This document shows positions 8,717 through 16,038 of a stretch of DNA of 49,071 nt, one piece after another; position 1 is the first letter of the stretch; each line of letters starts with the position of its first letter. The stretch comes from an uncultured Oscillospiraceae bacterium. GTDB lineage: Bacteria; Bacillota; Clostridia; Oscillospirales; Oscillospiraceae. A program made the translations under genes and the position numbers. The notes below the pieces were generated by a model. It worked only from the letters and a program-made list of their open reading frames with translations. It did no database searches and was not told the DNA's origin. The stretch lies in contig CALWVZ010000010.1 in NCBI GenBank assembly GCA_944385125.1, positions 1-49,071 of the forward strand, given 5' to 3'.

Positions 8717-8753
8717 AATTCTGCAGGATAAAAAGAGAAAAAATAAAAAATAA

Positions 8754-8783
8754 AGGCTGCCTGAGCCCTTGCTCAGACAGCCT
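8754..8783. terminator. Bidirectional terminator between cas2 and the CRISPR array
   Basis: A 13-position stem with one internal mismatch (8754-8766 with 8771-8783, loop CCTT) follows cas2. On the left is an A-rich run (8731-8754), which becomes a long U-tract for transcripts coming from the array on the minus strand. On the plus strand the tail is only CTATTTG. It should mainly stop pre-crRNA transcription before it runs antisense into cas2. Confidence 0.75.
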
Positions 8784-8797
8784 CTATTTGACAGCCT

Positions 8798-9288
8798 ATT
8801 ATACCATACCAAGAACTGTCAGGGAACTACAACTTCATGGCTGCTGTCAAATGTAATGCCATCATTATACCATACCAAGAACTGTCAGGGAACTACAACG
8901 GTCAACCGGCTTATGAGCTATCGTCATAAATTATACCATACCAAGAACTGTCAGGGAACTACAACCCAGCGGATGCTATCTTCTGCGCAATGTAGATTAT
9001 ACCATACCAAGAACTGTCAGGGAACTACAACTGTAAATGGTAATCTCCCTCTGTGGCCATAATTATACCATACCAAGAACTGTCAGGGAACTACAACGAC
9101 TGGTGAGGAGTGGGACGATATAATATCATTATACCATACCAAGAACTGTCAGGGAACTACAACTCGACACTTGTGCAGAAATAGGATTTGATAATTATAC
9201 CATACCAAGAACTGTCAGGGAACTACAACTGTAAGGACTGCCATTAGTCTACTCCGCAGATTATACCATACCAAGAACTGTCAGGGAA
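8798..9288 (-). CRISPR. Type II-C CRISPR array, 8 repeats, 7 spacers
   Basis: Seven full 36-nt repeats start at 8798, 8864, 8930, 8996, 9062, 9128 and 9194, and an eighth at 9260 is cut to 29 nt. All spacers are exactly 30 nt. Full repeats are identical. On the minus strand the repeat begins GTTGTAGTTCCCTGACAG and ends TTGGTATGGTATAAT, the normal type II orientation. The tracrRNA anti-repeat agrees, so crRNAs are read from the minus strand, toward cas2. The repeat end contains an extended -10 (TGGTATAAT), so each repeat can start transcription in the following spacer, as described for Neisseria II-C arrays. The terminal repeat (9260-9288) has lost the seven bases that form the start of the crRNA repeat but keeps its promoter end. 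Confidence 0.97.
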
Positions 9289-9341
9289 GGGGAGCAGGCT
9301 TTTGCGGAATAAAATCCCAAGCAGAGCTTTGGCCTCAGCCC

Positions 9342-9391
9342 TTGACAAATACCCGGTGGGGGTATATACTGCAAATACCCCAGTGGGGTAT
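9342..9391 (+). promoter_or_regulatory. Promoter with two CsoR operators for csoR-copA
   Basis: TTGACA (9342-9347) and TATACT (9365-9370) are 17 bp apart. One palindromic operator of the TACCC-GGGTA class (ATACCCGGTGGGGGTAT, 9349-9365) fills the spacer, and a second (ATACCCCAGTGGGGTAT, 9375-9391) covers the transcription start. CsoR tetramers bind such G-tract sites without copper and release them with Cu(I), so the operon should be autoregulated and copper-inducible. Confidence 0.85.
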
Positions 9392-9416
9392 ATTTAAAAG
9401 ACCAGGGGGAGCGTAT

Positions 9417-9776
9417 ATGCCGGAAGACAGAGAGCGGACTGCGGCCCAGTCCGCCGGCCCGGAGCCGGAGGAGAGCCCGGAGCAGAGCTGCTGCCATGAG
9501 CGGAAAAAACACCGCAGCGAAGAGGAGTACAGGAACCTCATCAACCGCCTGAACAGAGTTGAGGGCCAGATACGGGGCATCCGGGGCATGGTGGAAAAAA
9601 GCGCCTACTGCCCGGACATCCTCTCCCAGGTCTCGGCGGCCACGGCGGCCCTCAACGCCTTCAGCCGGGAGCTGCTGAGCCAGCACATACACACCTGCGT
9701 GGCTGACGACATCAGAGCGGGCAGGGACGAGACCATCGACGAGCTGCTGGCCACTTTGCAGAAACTGATGAAGTAA
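9417..9776 (+). CDS. csoR: Copper-sensing transcriptional repressor, CsoR family
   Basis: This 119-aa protein contains the CsoR/RcnR helical-bundle domain in its last 90 residues, beginning LINRLNRVEGQIRGIRGMVE. The Cu(I) ligand pattern Cys-x..-His-x3-Cys is present: YCPDIL supplies the first Cys, and HIHTC the His and second Cys. The first 35 residues are a charged, proline-rich extension with a CCHERKKH segment. The ATG at 9417 is chosen because it follows AGGGGGAG and lies downstream of the promoter; an upstream in-frame ATG at 9342 falls inside the promoter and cannot be the start. It is followed 14 bp later by copA and should repress both genes through the two upstream operators. Confidence 0.9.
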   Translation: MPEDRERTAAQSAGPEPEESPEQSCCHERKKHRSEEEYRNLINRLNRVEGQIRGIRGMVEKSAYCPDILSQVSAATAALNAFSRELLSQHIHTCVADDIRAGRDETIDELLATLQKLMK

Positions 9777-9790
9777 TCGAGGTTTGACAG

Positions 9791-12301
9791 ATGAAACAAT
9801 ATGATGTGACGGGCATGAGCTGCGCCGCCTGCTCCGCCCGGGTGGAAAAGGCAGTGTCGGCTCTGCCGGATGTGAGCCAGTGCGCCGTGAACCTGCTGAC
9901 AAACTCCATGTCCGTGGAGGGCAGCGCCAGCGAGGAGGAGATAATCCGGGCGGTGGAGGCTGCGGGCTATGGCGCCAGCCCCAAGGGCCGGACTTCGGCG
10001 GCAAAGCGTGGGGAGGAAGAGGAGCTGAAGGACCGGGAGACCCCGGCGCTGAAGCGCAGGCTCATAAGCTCTCTGGGCTTTCTGCTGCTGCTGATGTACA
10101 TCTCCATGGGCCACGGCATGTGGGGCTGGCCCGTGCCGAAGCTGCTGGAGGACAGCGCCCTGGCCTTTGCCCTGAGCCAGCTGCTGCTGACGGCGGCGGT
10201 GATGGTGATAAACCAGAAGTTTTTTATCAGCGGCTTCAGGGGCCTCATCCACCGGGCCCCCAATATGGACAGCCTGGTGGCCCTGGGCTCCGCCGCCGCC
10301 TTTGTATACAGCTGTGCCGTGATGTTTCAGATGTGCGCCCTGGGGGACGCCGCCTCCGCCCACCTGCGCCATGAGCTGTACTTCGAGTCGGCGGCCATGA
10401 TACTGACTCTCATAACCGTGGGCAAGATGCTGGAGGCCCGGAGCAAGGGCAGGACCACCGACGCCCTGCGGGGGCTCATGGAGCTGAGCCCCAAGACCGC
10501 CACTCTGGTGGAAAACGGTGCGGAGCGGGAGGTCCCCATAGAGGAAGTCAGGGAAGGGGACATCTTTGCCGTGCGCCCGGGGGAGAGCATCCCCGTAGAC
10601 GGGGTGATAACCGAAGGCAGCAGCAGCGTGGACGAATCCGCCCTCACCGGGGAGAGCATCCCTGTGGACAAGACAGTGGGTGACCGGGTCTCCGCCGCCA
10701 CGGTGAACCAGGCGGGCTATATCCGCTGCCGGGCCACCCGGGTGGGGGAGGACACCACCCTCAGCCAGATAATCAAAATGGTCAGCGAGGCCGGGGCCAC
10801 CAAAGCCCCTATCGCCAAGGTGGCGGACAAGGTCTCCGGCATCTTCGTGCCCACGGTGATGGCCATTGCCCTTGTTACCACGGCGGTTTGGCTGCTGCTG
10901 GGGGAGAGCCTGGGCTTTGCCCTGGGCCGGGGCATCTCGGTGCTGGTGATAAGCTGCCCCTGCGCCCTGGGCCTGGCAACCCCTGTGGCAATCATGGTGG
11001 GCAGCGGCCTGGGGGCAAAGCAGGGATTGCTGTTCAAGACCGCCGCCTCCCTGGAGGCTGCGGGCCGGGTGGAGAACGTGGTGCTGGACAAGACCGGCAC
11101 CATAACCGCCGGGACCCCGGAGATAAGGGACATCCTGCCGGCGGAGGGGATAAGCCCCGCAGAGCTGCTGAGCTTTGCCGCCACACTGGAGAGCAGGAGC
11201 GAGCATCCCCTGGCCCGGGCAATAATGACTGGGGCCGGGGAGCGGGGAATAGAGATAGGGGCCGCAGAGGATTTTCGGGCCATGCCAGGCAACGGGCTCA
11301 CCGCCACAATAGGCGGACGGAGCGCCGCCGGAGGGAAGCTGGACTTCATATCCGGCCTTGTCCCGGTGCCGGAGGAGCTGCGTTCCCGGGCCGCCCAGCT
11401 GGCCGCCCAGGGAAACACTCCACTGTTCTTTGCCAGGGGCGGAGAACTGCTGGGTATAATAGCCGTGGCGGACGTGATAAAGCCGGACAGCCCCGAGGCG
11501 GTGCGGCAGCTTAAAAACATGGGCATCAATGTGGTGATGCTCACGGGAGACAACGAAGCCACCGCCAGAGCCATAGGCCGCCAGGCGGGGGTGGACCGGG
11601 TCATAGCCGGGGTGCTTCCCCAGGGCAAGGAGGCGGCTATCCGGGAGATATGCTCCTCCGGCCTCACCGCCATGGTGGGGGACGGCATCAACGACGCTCC
11701 GGCCCTGAAGCGCTCCGACCTGGGCATAGCCATAGGCGCCGGGGCGGACATCGCCATCGACGCTGCGGACGTGGTGCTGATGAAGGGCAGCCTTCTGGAC
11801 CTGTGCGCCGCCATACGCCTGGGCCGGGGTACTCTGAGGAACATCCACGAGAATCTTTTCTGGGCCTTCTTCTACAACAGCGTGGGTATACCGGTGGCGG
11901 CCGGGGCCCTGACGGGCCTGGGCATCAGCCTGAGCCCCATGATCGCAGCGGCGGCTATGAGCCTCAGCAGCTTCTGCGTGGTCACCAACGCACTGAGGTT
12001 GAACCTGCTGGATATACGTTCCCCAAAACACGACAGGCAGGTAAAGCATAGAAAGGCAAATATAAAATACACGGAAAGCAAGGAGGATAAGACAATGACA
12101 AAGACCATGAAGATCGAAGGCATGATGTGCCCCCACTGCGAGGCCAGGGTGAAGAAGGCCCTGGAGGAGCTGGAGGGAGTGGAAAAGGCGGAGGTGAGCC
12201 ATCAGGCGGGCACTGCCGTGGTCAGCTTCAGCGGCCTCACCGACGAAGCTCTGAGAGCCGCCGTGGAGAAGCAGGACTACAAGGTGCTGGGCATAGAGTG
12301 A
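9791..12301 (+). CDS. copA: Cu(I)-exporting P1B-type ATPase fused to a C-terminal CopZ-like HMA domain
   Basis: This 836-aa protein is a copper efflux pump of the cytoplasmic membrane. An N-terminal metal-binding domain has MSCAAC (C11, C14). Eight membrane segments surround the actuator TGES loop, the ion-site CPC (C389, C391), the phosphorylated D433 in DKTGT, SEHPLA, and GDGINDAP. The last membrane segments carry YN and MSLSS, the Cu(I) signature. A normal CopA would end near residue 745 ([10 protein letters not shown]). Here the frame runs on through a 20-residue charged linker into a second HMA domain with MMCPHC (C780, C783). The linker DNA contains AAGGAGG (12080-12086) 8 nt before an in-frame ATG (12095), so a separate CopZ may also be made. 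It forms an operon with csoR. Confidence 0.93.
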   Translation: MKQYDVTGMSCAACSARVEKAVSALPDVSQCAVNLLTNSMSVEGSASEEEIIRAVEAAGYGASPKGRTSAAKRGEEEELKDRETPALKRRLISSLGFLLLLMYISMGHGMWGWPVPKLLEDSALAFALSQLLLTAAVMVINQKFFISGFRGLIHRAPNMDSLVALGSAAAFVYSCAVMFQMCALGDAASAHLRHELYFESAAMILTLITVGKMLEARSKGRTTDALRGLMELSPKTATLVENGAEREVPIEEVREGDIFAVRPGESIPVDGVITEGSSSVDESALTGESIPVDKTVGDRVSAATVNQAGYIRCRATRVGEDTTLSQIIKMVSEAGATKAPIAKVADKVSGIFVPTVMAIALVTTAVWLLLGESLGFALGRGISVLVISCPCALGLATPVAIMVGSGLGAKQGLLFKTAASLEAAGRVENVVLDKTGTITAGTPEIRDILPAEGISPAELLSFAATLESRSEHPLARAIMTGAGERGIEIGAAEDFRAMPGNGLTATIGGRSAAGGKLDFISGLVPVPEELRSRAAQLAAQGNTPLFFARGGELLGIIAVADVIKPDSPEAVRQLKNMGINVVMLTGDNEATARAIGRQAGVDRVIAGVLPQGKEAAIREICSSGLTAMVGDGINDAPALKRSDLGIAIGAGADIAIDAADVVLMKGSLLDLCAAIRLGRGTLRNIHENLFWAFFYNSVGIPVAAGALTGLGISLSPMIAAAAMSLSSFCVVTNALRLNLLDIRSPKHDRQVKHRKANIKYTESKEDKTMTKTMKIEGMMCPHCEARVKKALEELEGVEKAEVSHQAGTAVVSFSGLTDEALRAAVEKQDYKVLGIE
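12095..12301 (+). CDS. copZ: Internal start: CopZ-like copper chaperone within the copA frame
   Basis: This 68-aa heavy-metal-associated domain ([20 protein letters not shown] at the start) lies in the same frame as copA. It has its own Shine-Dalgarno AAGGAGG at 12080-12086 with an 8-nt spacer to ATG 12095, stronger than most sites in the window. It would bind Cu(I) through the two cysteines of MCPHC and deliver it to CopA. What is seen is a single open frame with no stop between the ATPase and this domain; separate production is inference. It may instead be only the C-terminal domain of a fused protein, or the remnant of a lost copA stop codon. Confidence 0.6.
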   Translation: MTKTMKIEGMMCPHCEARVKKALEELEGVEKAEVSHQAGTAVVSFSGLTDEALRAAVEKQDYKVLGIE

Positions 12302-12327
12302 CAGCTCCGGCCGGAGACGCCAAAGCC

Positions 12328-12371
12328 AAAAAAGGAGCAATGCAGACTTTGATTCTGCATTGCTCCTTTTT
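12328..12371. terminator. Bidirectional terminator between copA and the DeoR gene
   Basis: A stem of about 18 bp (AAAAAGGAGCAATGCAGA with its complement at 12354-12371) with a short loop is flanked by A-runs and T-runs. It serves the copper operon on the plus strand and the convergent DeoR-family gene on the minus strand. Confidence 0.9.
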
Positions 12372-12402
12372 GTTATCGTAAAGGAATTAAGAATAAGGCC
12401 CG

Positions 12403-13182
12403 TCACTGGGCGATAATGACTTTTACGCCAAGAGCCGATATTTTGTTCAGCTCCTCAATATCTGCCTTGTCGTCGGTTATGAGAGTATCTATCATACTCA
12501 AGTCTGCACTTATAAAGCTGTAAGACTTCCCCAGCTTTGAGGAATCGGCAATGACAATACGTTCACCCGTACATTGGCTGAGCATGGTGACGTTCACCGA
12601 GGTCTCCATGTAATAGGAAGAGGTAATGCCGCTCTCCGCCGAGATGCCGTTGACGCTAAGTATGCATTTAGTGGCCTTGATGCGGAGAAGAGAGGATATG
12701 CAGATATCACCCACAAGGGATTGGGTTTTTGGATAGCGCTCCCCGCCGGTTATAAAAAGCTCTATATTCTGCTGGCCCTCAGCGGTGGCCATGCAGGCGT
12801 TGTTGGTGACGATTTTTACATTGGGTACCCGTATGTATTTGGGCAGGTACAGGACCGTGGTGCCGGAGTTAACGAATACCACGTCCCCCTCCTGGATATG
12901 GGTGGCGGCTTCACGGGCGATCTTATCTTTTTCAATGGTGTATTTGGAGCTCTTCTCGTCAAAAAGCGGCGTATCGTGAAAAGCTTTTTGACTTAAACAA
13001 ACGGTGCCTCTGGAACGCTCCACCAAATCGAGGGTTTCTATCATATCCAAATCACGACGGACCGTGATCTCCGAAATGTCAAATTCACGGCTGATATCCT
13101 TTATAGATACACGGCCCATTTTTTTTAGGTAGTTTATGATATTTTGACGGCGTAATTTTACATTGGCATCGCTATTTCTCAT
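12403..13182 (-). CDS. DeoR-family transcriptional regulator
   Basis: This protein of about 259 aa has an N-terminal DeoR winged helix-turn-helix (RRQNIINYLKKMGRVSIKDI, then ISEITVRRDLDMIE) and a C-terminal DeoRC sugar-phosphate sensor domain (VNSGTTVLYLPKYI and ITGGERYPKTQSLVGD, with DSSKLGK near the end). Members usually repress sugar catabolic operons and let go on binding a phosphorylated intermediate; UlaR of Escherichia coli, the ascorbate regulator, belongs here. Being divergent from the SHMT-like gene and at the edge of the island with ulaG, ulaE and ulaF, it is the likely island regulator. The ATG at 13182 is preferred; a GTG at 13194 in the same frame is possible. Confidence 0.85.
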   Translation of the reverse strand: MRNSDANVKLRRQNIINYLKKMGRVSIKDISREFDISEITVRRDLDMIETLDLVERSRGTVCLSQKAFHDTPLFDEKSSKYTIEKDKIAREAATHIQEGDVVFVNSGTTVLYLPKYIRVPNVKIVTNNACMATAEGQQNIELFITGGERYPKTQSLVGDICISSLLRIKATKCILSVNGISAESGITSSYYMETSVNVTMLSQCTGERIVIADSSKLGKSYSFISADLSMIDTLITDDKADIEELNKISALGVKVIIAQ

Positions 13183-13280
13183 ATCCAGTGCCACTCCAAT
13201 ACTCTCTTGTAATTAGTACTATATCACGGGCTTTGTCAAAATGCAAATGTAAATAAAGCAAAATAAGCTTCATTACATTA

Positions 13281-13322
13281 TGAAATAATTTCAATAAATA
13301 TTTCGTAATAATAATATATAAT
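13281..13322 (+). promoter_or_regulatory. Divergent promoter/operator region of the DeoR and SHMT-like genes
   Basis: The 211-bp AT-rich gap holds a 13-bp palindrome TGAAATAATTTCA (13281-13293), a related half-site TATTTCG just after it, and a TATAAT (13317-13322) facing the SHMT-like gene, without a clear -35. Repeats of TTTCA type are typical of DeoR-family sites, so this is a candidate operator. Confidence 0.4.
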
Positions 13323-13393
13323 GCTCAATATTGACTTTTTATGGCGACTTTGATATCATAATTTACGATATTAAATTAAGGAGGCCGGTAGTA

Positions 13394-14632
13394 ATGGAAG
13401 AATTTTCAAACGGCAGTTCCCGGCAGCTGACTCAGCTCATTTCCGATTCCCTGGATGAGATAAAACAGTGGCGCAGCCAAAAGCTGTCTCTGGACGGAGG
13501 CTTCGGCATGAACAGCCCAGCCACCGGCAGGACCCACAGAGACTGGATATATTCTCTCAGCGCCGATTTCTACCCCGGCGAGAGGGTGCATCCCACCTGT
13601 CCGGCCTTCGACCGTATAGAGCTGCTGTGCCTGGACCTGGCAAAGGAGCTGTACCACTGCTCCTATGCCGACGTACATACCCTCTCCTCCGGCAGCGCCA
13701 GCATGGTGCTGATCTGCTCCCTCACTGCCGACGGGGACGCCATAATGTCTCTGCCTGCGCCTCTGGGCCACAAATCCATGAGGACCGACGGCTTCGGCCA
13801 GTTTATCCAGCGCAGATATCTGGACATTCCAATTGATACCGACAGCCTGACCATAAAAATGGATGAGTTCCGGGAGACGGCCCTGAGGGAAAGGCCCCGG
13901 CTCATCATGCTGGGATCTGCTCTGTATATCTTCAACGAGCCCTTTGAGGAGATACGAAGGATAGCCGATGAGGTGGGCGCTCTGGTGTGCGTGGATGTGT
14001 CCCACACTTACGGACTGCTGCCCTGCTCTATGGCAGTCAATCCTTTGGACCACGGGGCGGACATCATTGCCGGGAGCACCTATAAGACCGTGTGCGGACC
14101 TAATAAGGGCCTTATCTGCACCAACAGTAGAGAGGTTTATCAGGCGGTACACGACAACTCCACCAATCTGATATTCAACTATAACGCCTTCCTCATCCCG
14201 CCTCTGGCTCAGGCCCTTATAGAGCTGAGAGAGTTCGGGGAAGACTACGGCTGCCAGATGATGAAAAACGCAAAAGCCCTGGGAGCTGCCATGGAAAAGG
14301 AAGGCTTCCACATGATGGGAAGGGATGTGGGATATACAGACACCCATCTGCTTGCTGCAAAGATGAAGGGCTCTCAGCCCCGGGAGGCAGTGAAAAGGCT
14401 GGATATGGCCAATGTGCTGTGCAGCACCGTGCCCCTCTCAGAGGACAGATTCTTCCTGAGGCCCGCTACGCTTATACCTACCAAAATAGGACTGAAGGAG
14501 CAGGACATGCCCGCAGTGGCGGAGATACTGACCGATGCGCTGCTGAGGGACAGGATACCCCAGGCTGCCGCAAAGGTAAAGGAGATATTGGACAGGCCAG
14601 AGAGCAAAAAAGTGCATTTTGCCATGGACTGA
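13394..14632 (+). CDS. Divergent serine hydroxymethyltransferase-like PLP enzyme
   Basis: This 412-aa fold-type I PLP protein is related to GlyA: it has the SHMT-like YPGERVHPTCPAFDRIELLC region, a SSGSASMVLICSLTADGD segment, a DVSHTYGL aspartate, and AGSTYKTVCGPNKG, which holds the PLP lysine. The usual SHMT sequences around these sites (for example TTTTHKTLRGPR and the folate-site residues) are altered, so it may be a beta-hydroxy amino acid aldolase, lyase or similar enzyme rather than a housekeeping SHMT. The ATG at 13394 follows TAAGGAGG; an upstream in-frame ATG at 13331 lacks a ribosome site. It is divergent from the DeoR gene and convergent with the cyclodeaminase-like gene, and probably takes part in the same catabolic island. 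Confidence 0.75.
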   Translation: MEEFSNGSSRQLTQLISDSLDEIKQWRSQKLSLDGGFGMNSPATGRTHRDWIYSLSADFYPGERVHPTCPAFDRIELLCLDLAKELYHCSYADVHTLSSGSASMVLICSLTADGDAIMSLPAPLGHKSMRTDGFGQFIQRRYLDIPIDTDSLTIKMDEFRETALRERPRLIMLGSALYIFNEPFEEIRRIADEVGALVCVDVSHTYGLLPCSMAVNPLDHGADIIAGSTYKTVCGPNKGLICTNSREVYQAVHDNSTNLIFNYNAFLIPPLAQALIELREFGEDYGCQMMKNAKALGAAMEKEGFHMMGRDVGYTDTHLLAAKMKGSQPREAVKRLDMANVLCSTVPLSEDRFFLRPATLIPTKIGLKEQDMPAVAEILTDALLRDRIPQAAAKVKEILDRPESKKVHFAMD

Positions 14633-14683
14633 AGTGTTTCGGACCGCCTGTATCTCCCATAAAAATCAGACTGCTGTCAAGTG

Positions 14684-14731
14684 ATATAAAGCATCGCCCC
14701 ACGGTCTTATCCGCAGGGCGATGCTTTATAT
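14684..14731. terminator. Bidirectional terminator between convergent genes
   Basis: A perfect 16-bp stem (ATATAAAGCATCGCCC, 14684-14699, with 14716-14731) separates the SHMT-like gene from the convergent ornithine-cyclodeaminase-family gene. Its AT-rich base supplies a short U-tract in either direction. Confidence 0.8.
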
Positions 14732-14753
14732 TTCGGAAGATGGGGAGCCGGGC

Positions 14754-15746
14754 TCAGACGCCCTCCAGGAAAGTCCTGCCGGGGGCCTGCACATTGCGGA
14801 AACGCTCATATAGACGCTTTATCGCCGCCACATCCTCGTTGGCAATGCCCAGGGATTTGAAAATGGTGATCTCCTCCCGGCTGCTCCTGCCTGCGCTGCC
14901 GCCCACCACATCGCTGAGATCGCCCTTGAGGTGGCTCTCCTGTATTGCGCCCTCCTTCAAAGGAATGAGGAAATCGCCGGGCTCGTTCATCATGGCTTCC
15001 CGGCAGTCGCCGAAGAGGGAAGCCTTCACCACAAGGTCGGTGGACAGTTCCCGGAAACAGGGGGCGCAGGCCCCCACCGCATTTATGTGGGTCCCGGGAG
15101 CGATATCATCCCCGAAAAGGAGGGGTTGGCCGGCAGTGGTCACGGTGCATACTATATCGGCGCCGTAAGCCGCCTCCCTGGCTGAGGAACATATTTGCGC
15201 CTCAATGCCGTATTTGTCCAGGATATGTGCGGCAAAGCGCTGGGCCCTGGGCAGGGTGCGGTTGTATATGCTTATCTTGTCCAGAGGACGTACCGCCATC
15301 AAAGCGTCCAGATGGGAATAGGCCTGACCGCCGGCGCCGATGAAGGCGCACCAGTGTGAGTCTTCCCGGGACAGCAGCTTTGTGGCCAGAGCCGTGGTGG
15401 CGGCCGTTCTCAGCTCGGTTATGGCATGGGCGTCGGCGCAGGCCAGCAGACAGCCCCTTTTTGAGTCAAAGAGCATGACAAGACCCTGATGGGTGGGAAG
15501 CTCCGTGCCGGTGTTGTCCGGGAAGACAGAGAATATCTTGCCGCCGAAATAGTTCTCGTCATAATAGCAGGGCATCATGCTGAACAGGTTGCCCCAGCCT
15601 ATTTCTCCGCCGGGTAAATGAACTCTTTTTCGTAAAGAATGAAAACTTTTTTCCTGATGCAAATAGACAAAGGCTTCTTCCACTGCATTGATACATTCTT
15701 CCATGCTCAGTTCGCGCAGGACAAAATCTCTGGAAAAGAACAACAT
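14754..15746 (-). CDS. Ornithine cyclodeaminase / mu-crystallin family protein
   Basis: This 330-aa protein shows the family's two-part layout: a substrate domain (GGKIFSVFPDN, LPTHQGLVMLFDSKRGCLLA, TELRTAATTALATKLLS) and an NAD-binding Rossmann fold (CAFIGAGGQAYSHLDALM, then VCTVTTAGQPLLFGDDI and NAVGACAPCFREL). Members convert ornithine to proline, or reversibly reduce imines or keto acids as alanine-, ketimine- or opine-type dehydrogenases. Substrate cannot be read from the sequence. ATG 15746 follows AAGGGGG. It is divergent from the ABC importer, with which it shares a 292-bp control region, so a role in processing the imported compound is plausible. Confidence 0.85.
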   Translation of the reverse strand: MLFFSRDFVLRELSMEECINAVEEAFVYLHQEKSFHSLRKRVHLPGGEIGWGNLFSMMPCYYDENYFGGKIFSVFPDNTGTELPTHQGLVMLFDSKRGCLLACADAHAITELRTAATTALATKLLSREDSHWCAFIGAGGQAYSHLDALMAVRPLDKISIYNRTLPRAQRFAAHILDKYGIEAQICSSAREAAYGADIVCTVTTAGQPLLFGDDIAPGTHINAVGACAPCFRELSTDLVVKASLFGDCREAMMNEPGDFLIPLKEGAIQESHLKGDLSDVVGGSAGRSSREEITIFKSLGIANEDVAAIKRLYERFRNVQAPGRTFLEGV

Positions 15747-15819
15747 TTTGTAATTTACCCCCTTTAAGCATGACGATATGGAATTTTACACCATTTTTAG
15801 TCTTATCATTCTCGTCCTG

Positions 15820-15869
15820 GATTTAGATAAAAAATAACATTAAGCTTTGATAAAGTCAAGATTTAGATA
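15820..15869. promoter_or_regulatory. Direct repeats in the divergent control region
   Basis: The 10-mer GATTTAGATA occurs at 15820-15829 and 15860-15869, exactly 40 bp apart, about four helical turns. They sit between the cyclodeaminase-like gene and the importer promoter, so they may be binding sites for a regulator. Confidence 0.35.
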
Positions 15870-15950
15870 CCAATTCGTTCATATAATCTTTTATAAGAAC
15901 CAAGTTCCGTCGATTAATGAAAAAATTTTTCTAAAACAGCTATTTTATGA

Positions 15951-15979
15951 TTGACATTTTAAGCAATTTGCATGATAAT
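15951..15979 (+). promoter_or_regulatory. Promoter of the Opp/Dpp-type importer operon
   Basis: A perfect TTGACA (15951-15956) is 17 bp from GATAAT (15974-15979). The leader to the ATG at 16039 is about 50 nt and carries the ribosome site AGAGGAGG. Confidence 0.7.
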
Positions 15980-16038
15980 ATGAATCAAGTAAAGTCCGCA
16001 CGACTATAAAGCAATTTATAAACAGAGGAGGAACCCAC

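Noticed and set aside
8769..9062. Small frame that reads LYHTKNCQGTT repeatedly
   Set aside because: It is the translation of CRISPR repeats, not a repeat protein.
7504..9288. Considered type II-A or II-B classification of the CRISPR locus
   Set aside because: No csn2 or cas4 gene is present between or near cas1, cas2 and the array, and Cas9 is short.
9605..12406. A 933-codon open frame on the minus strand opposite copA
   Set aside because: It mirrors copA in a GC-rich gene, has low-complexity His/Gly/Gln-rich translation and no family motif. CopA has all catalytic motifs on the other strand.
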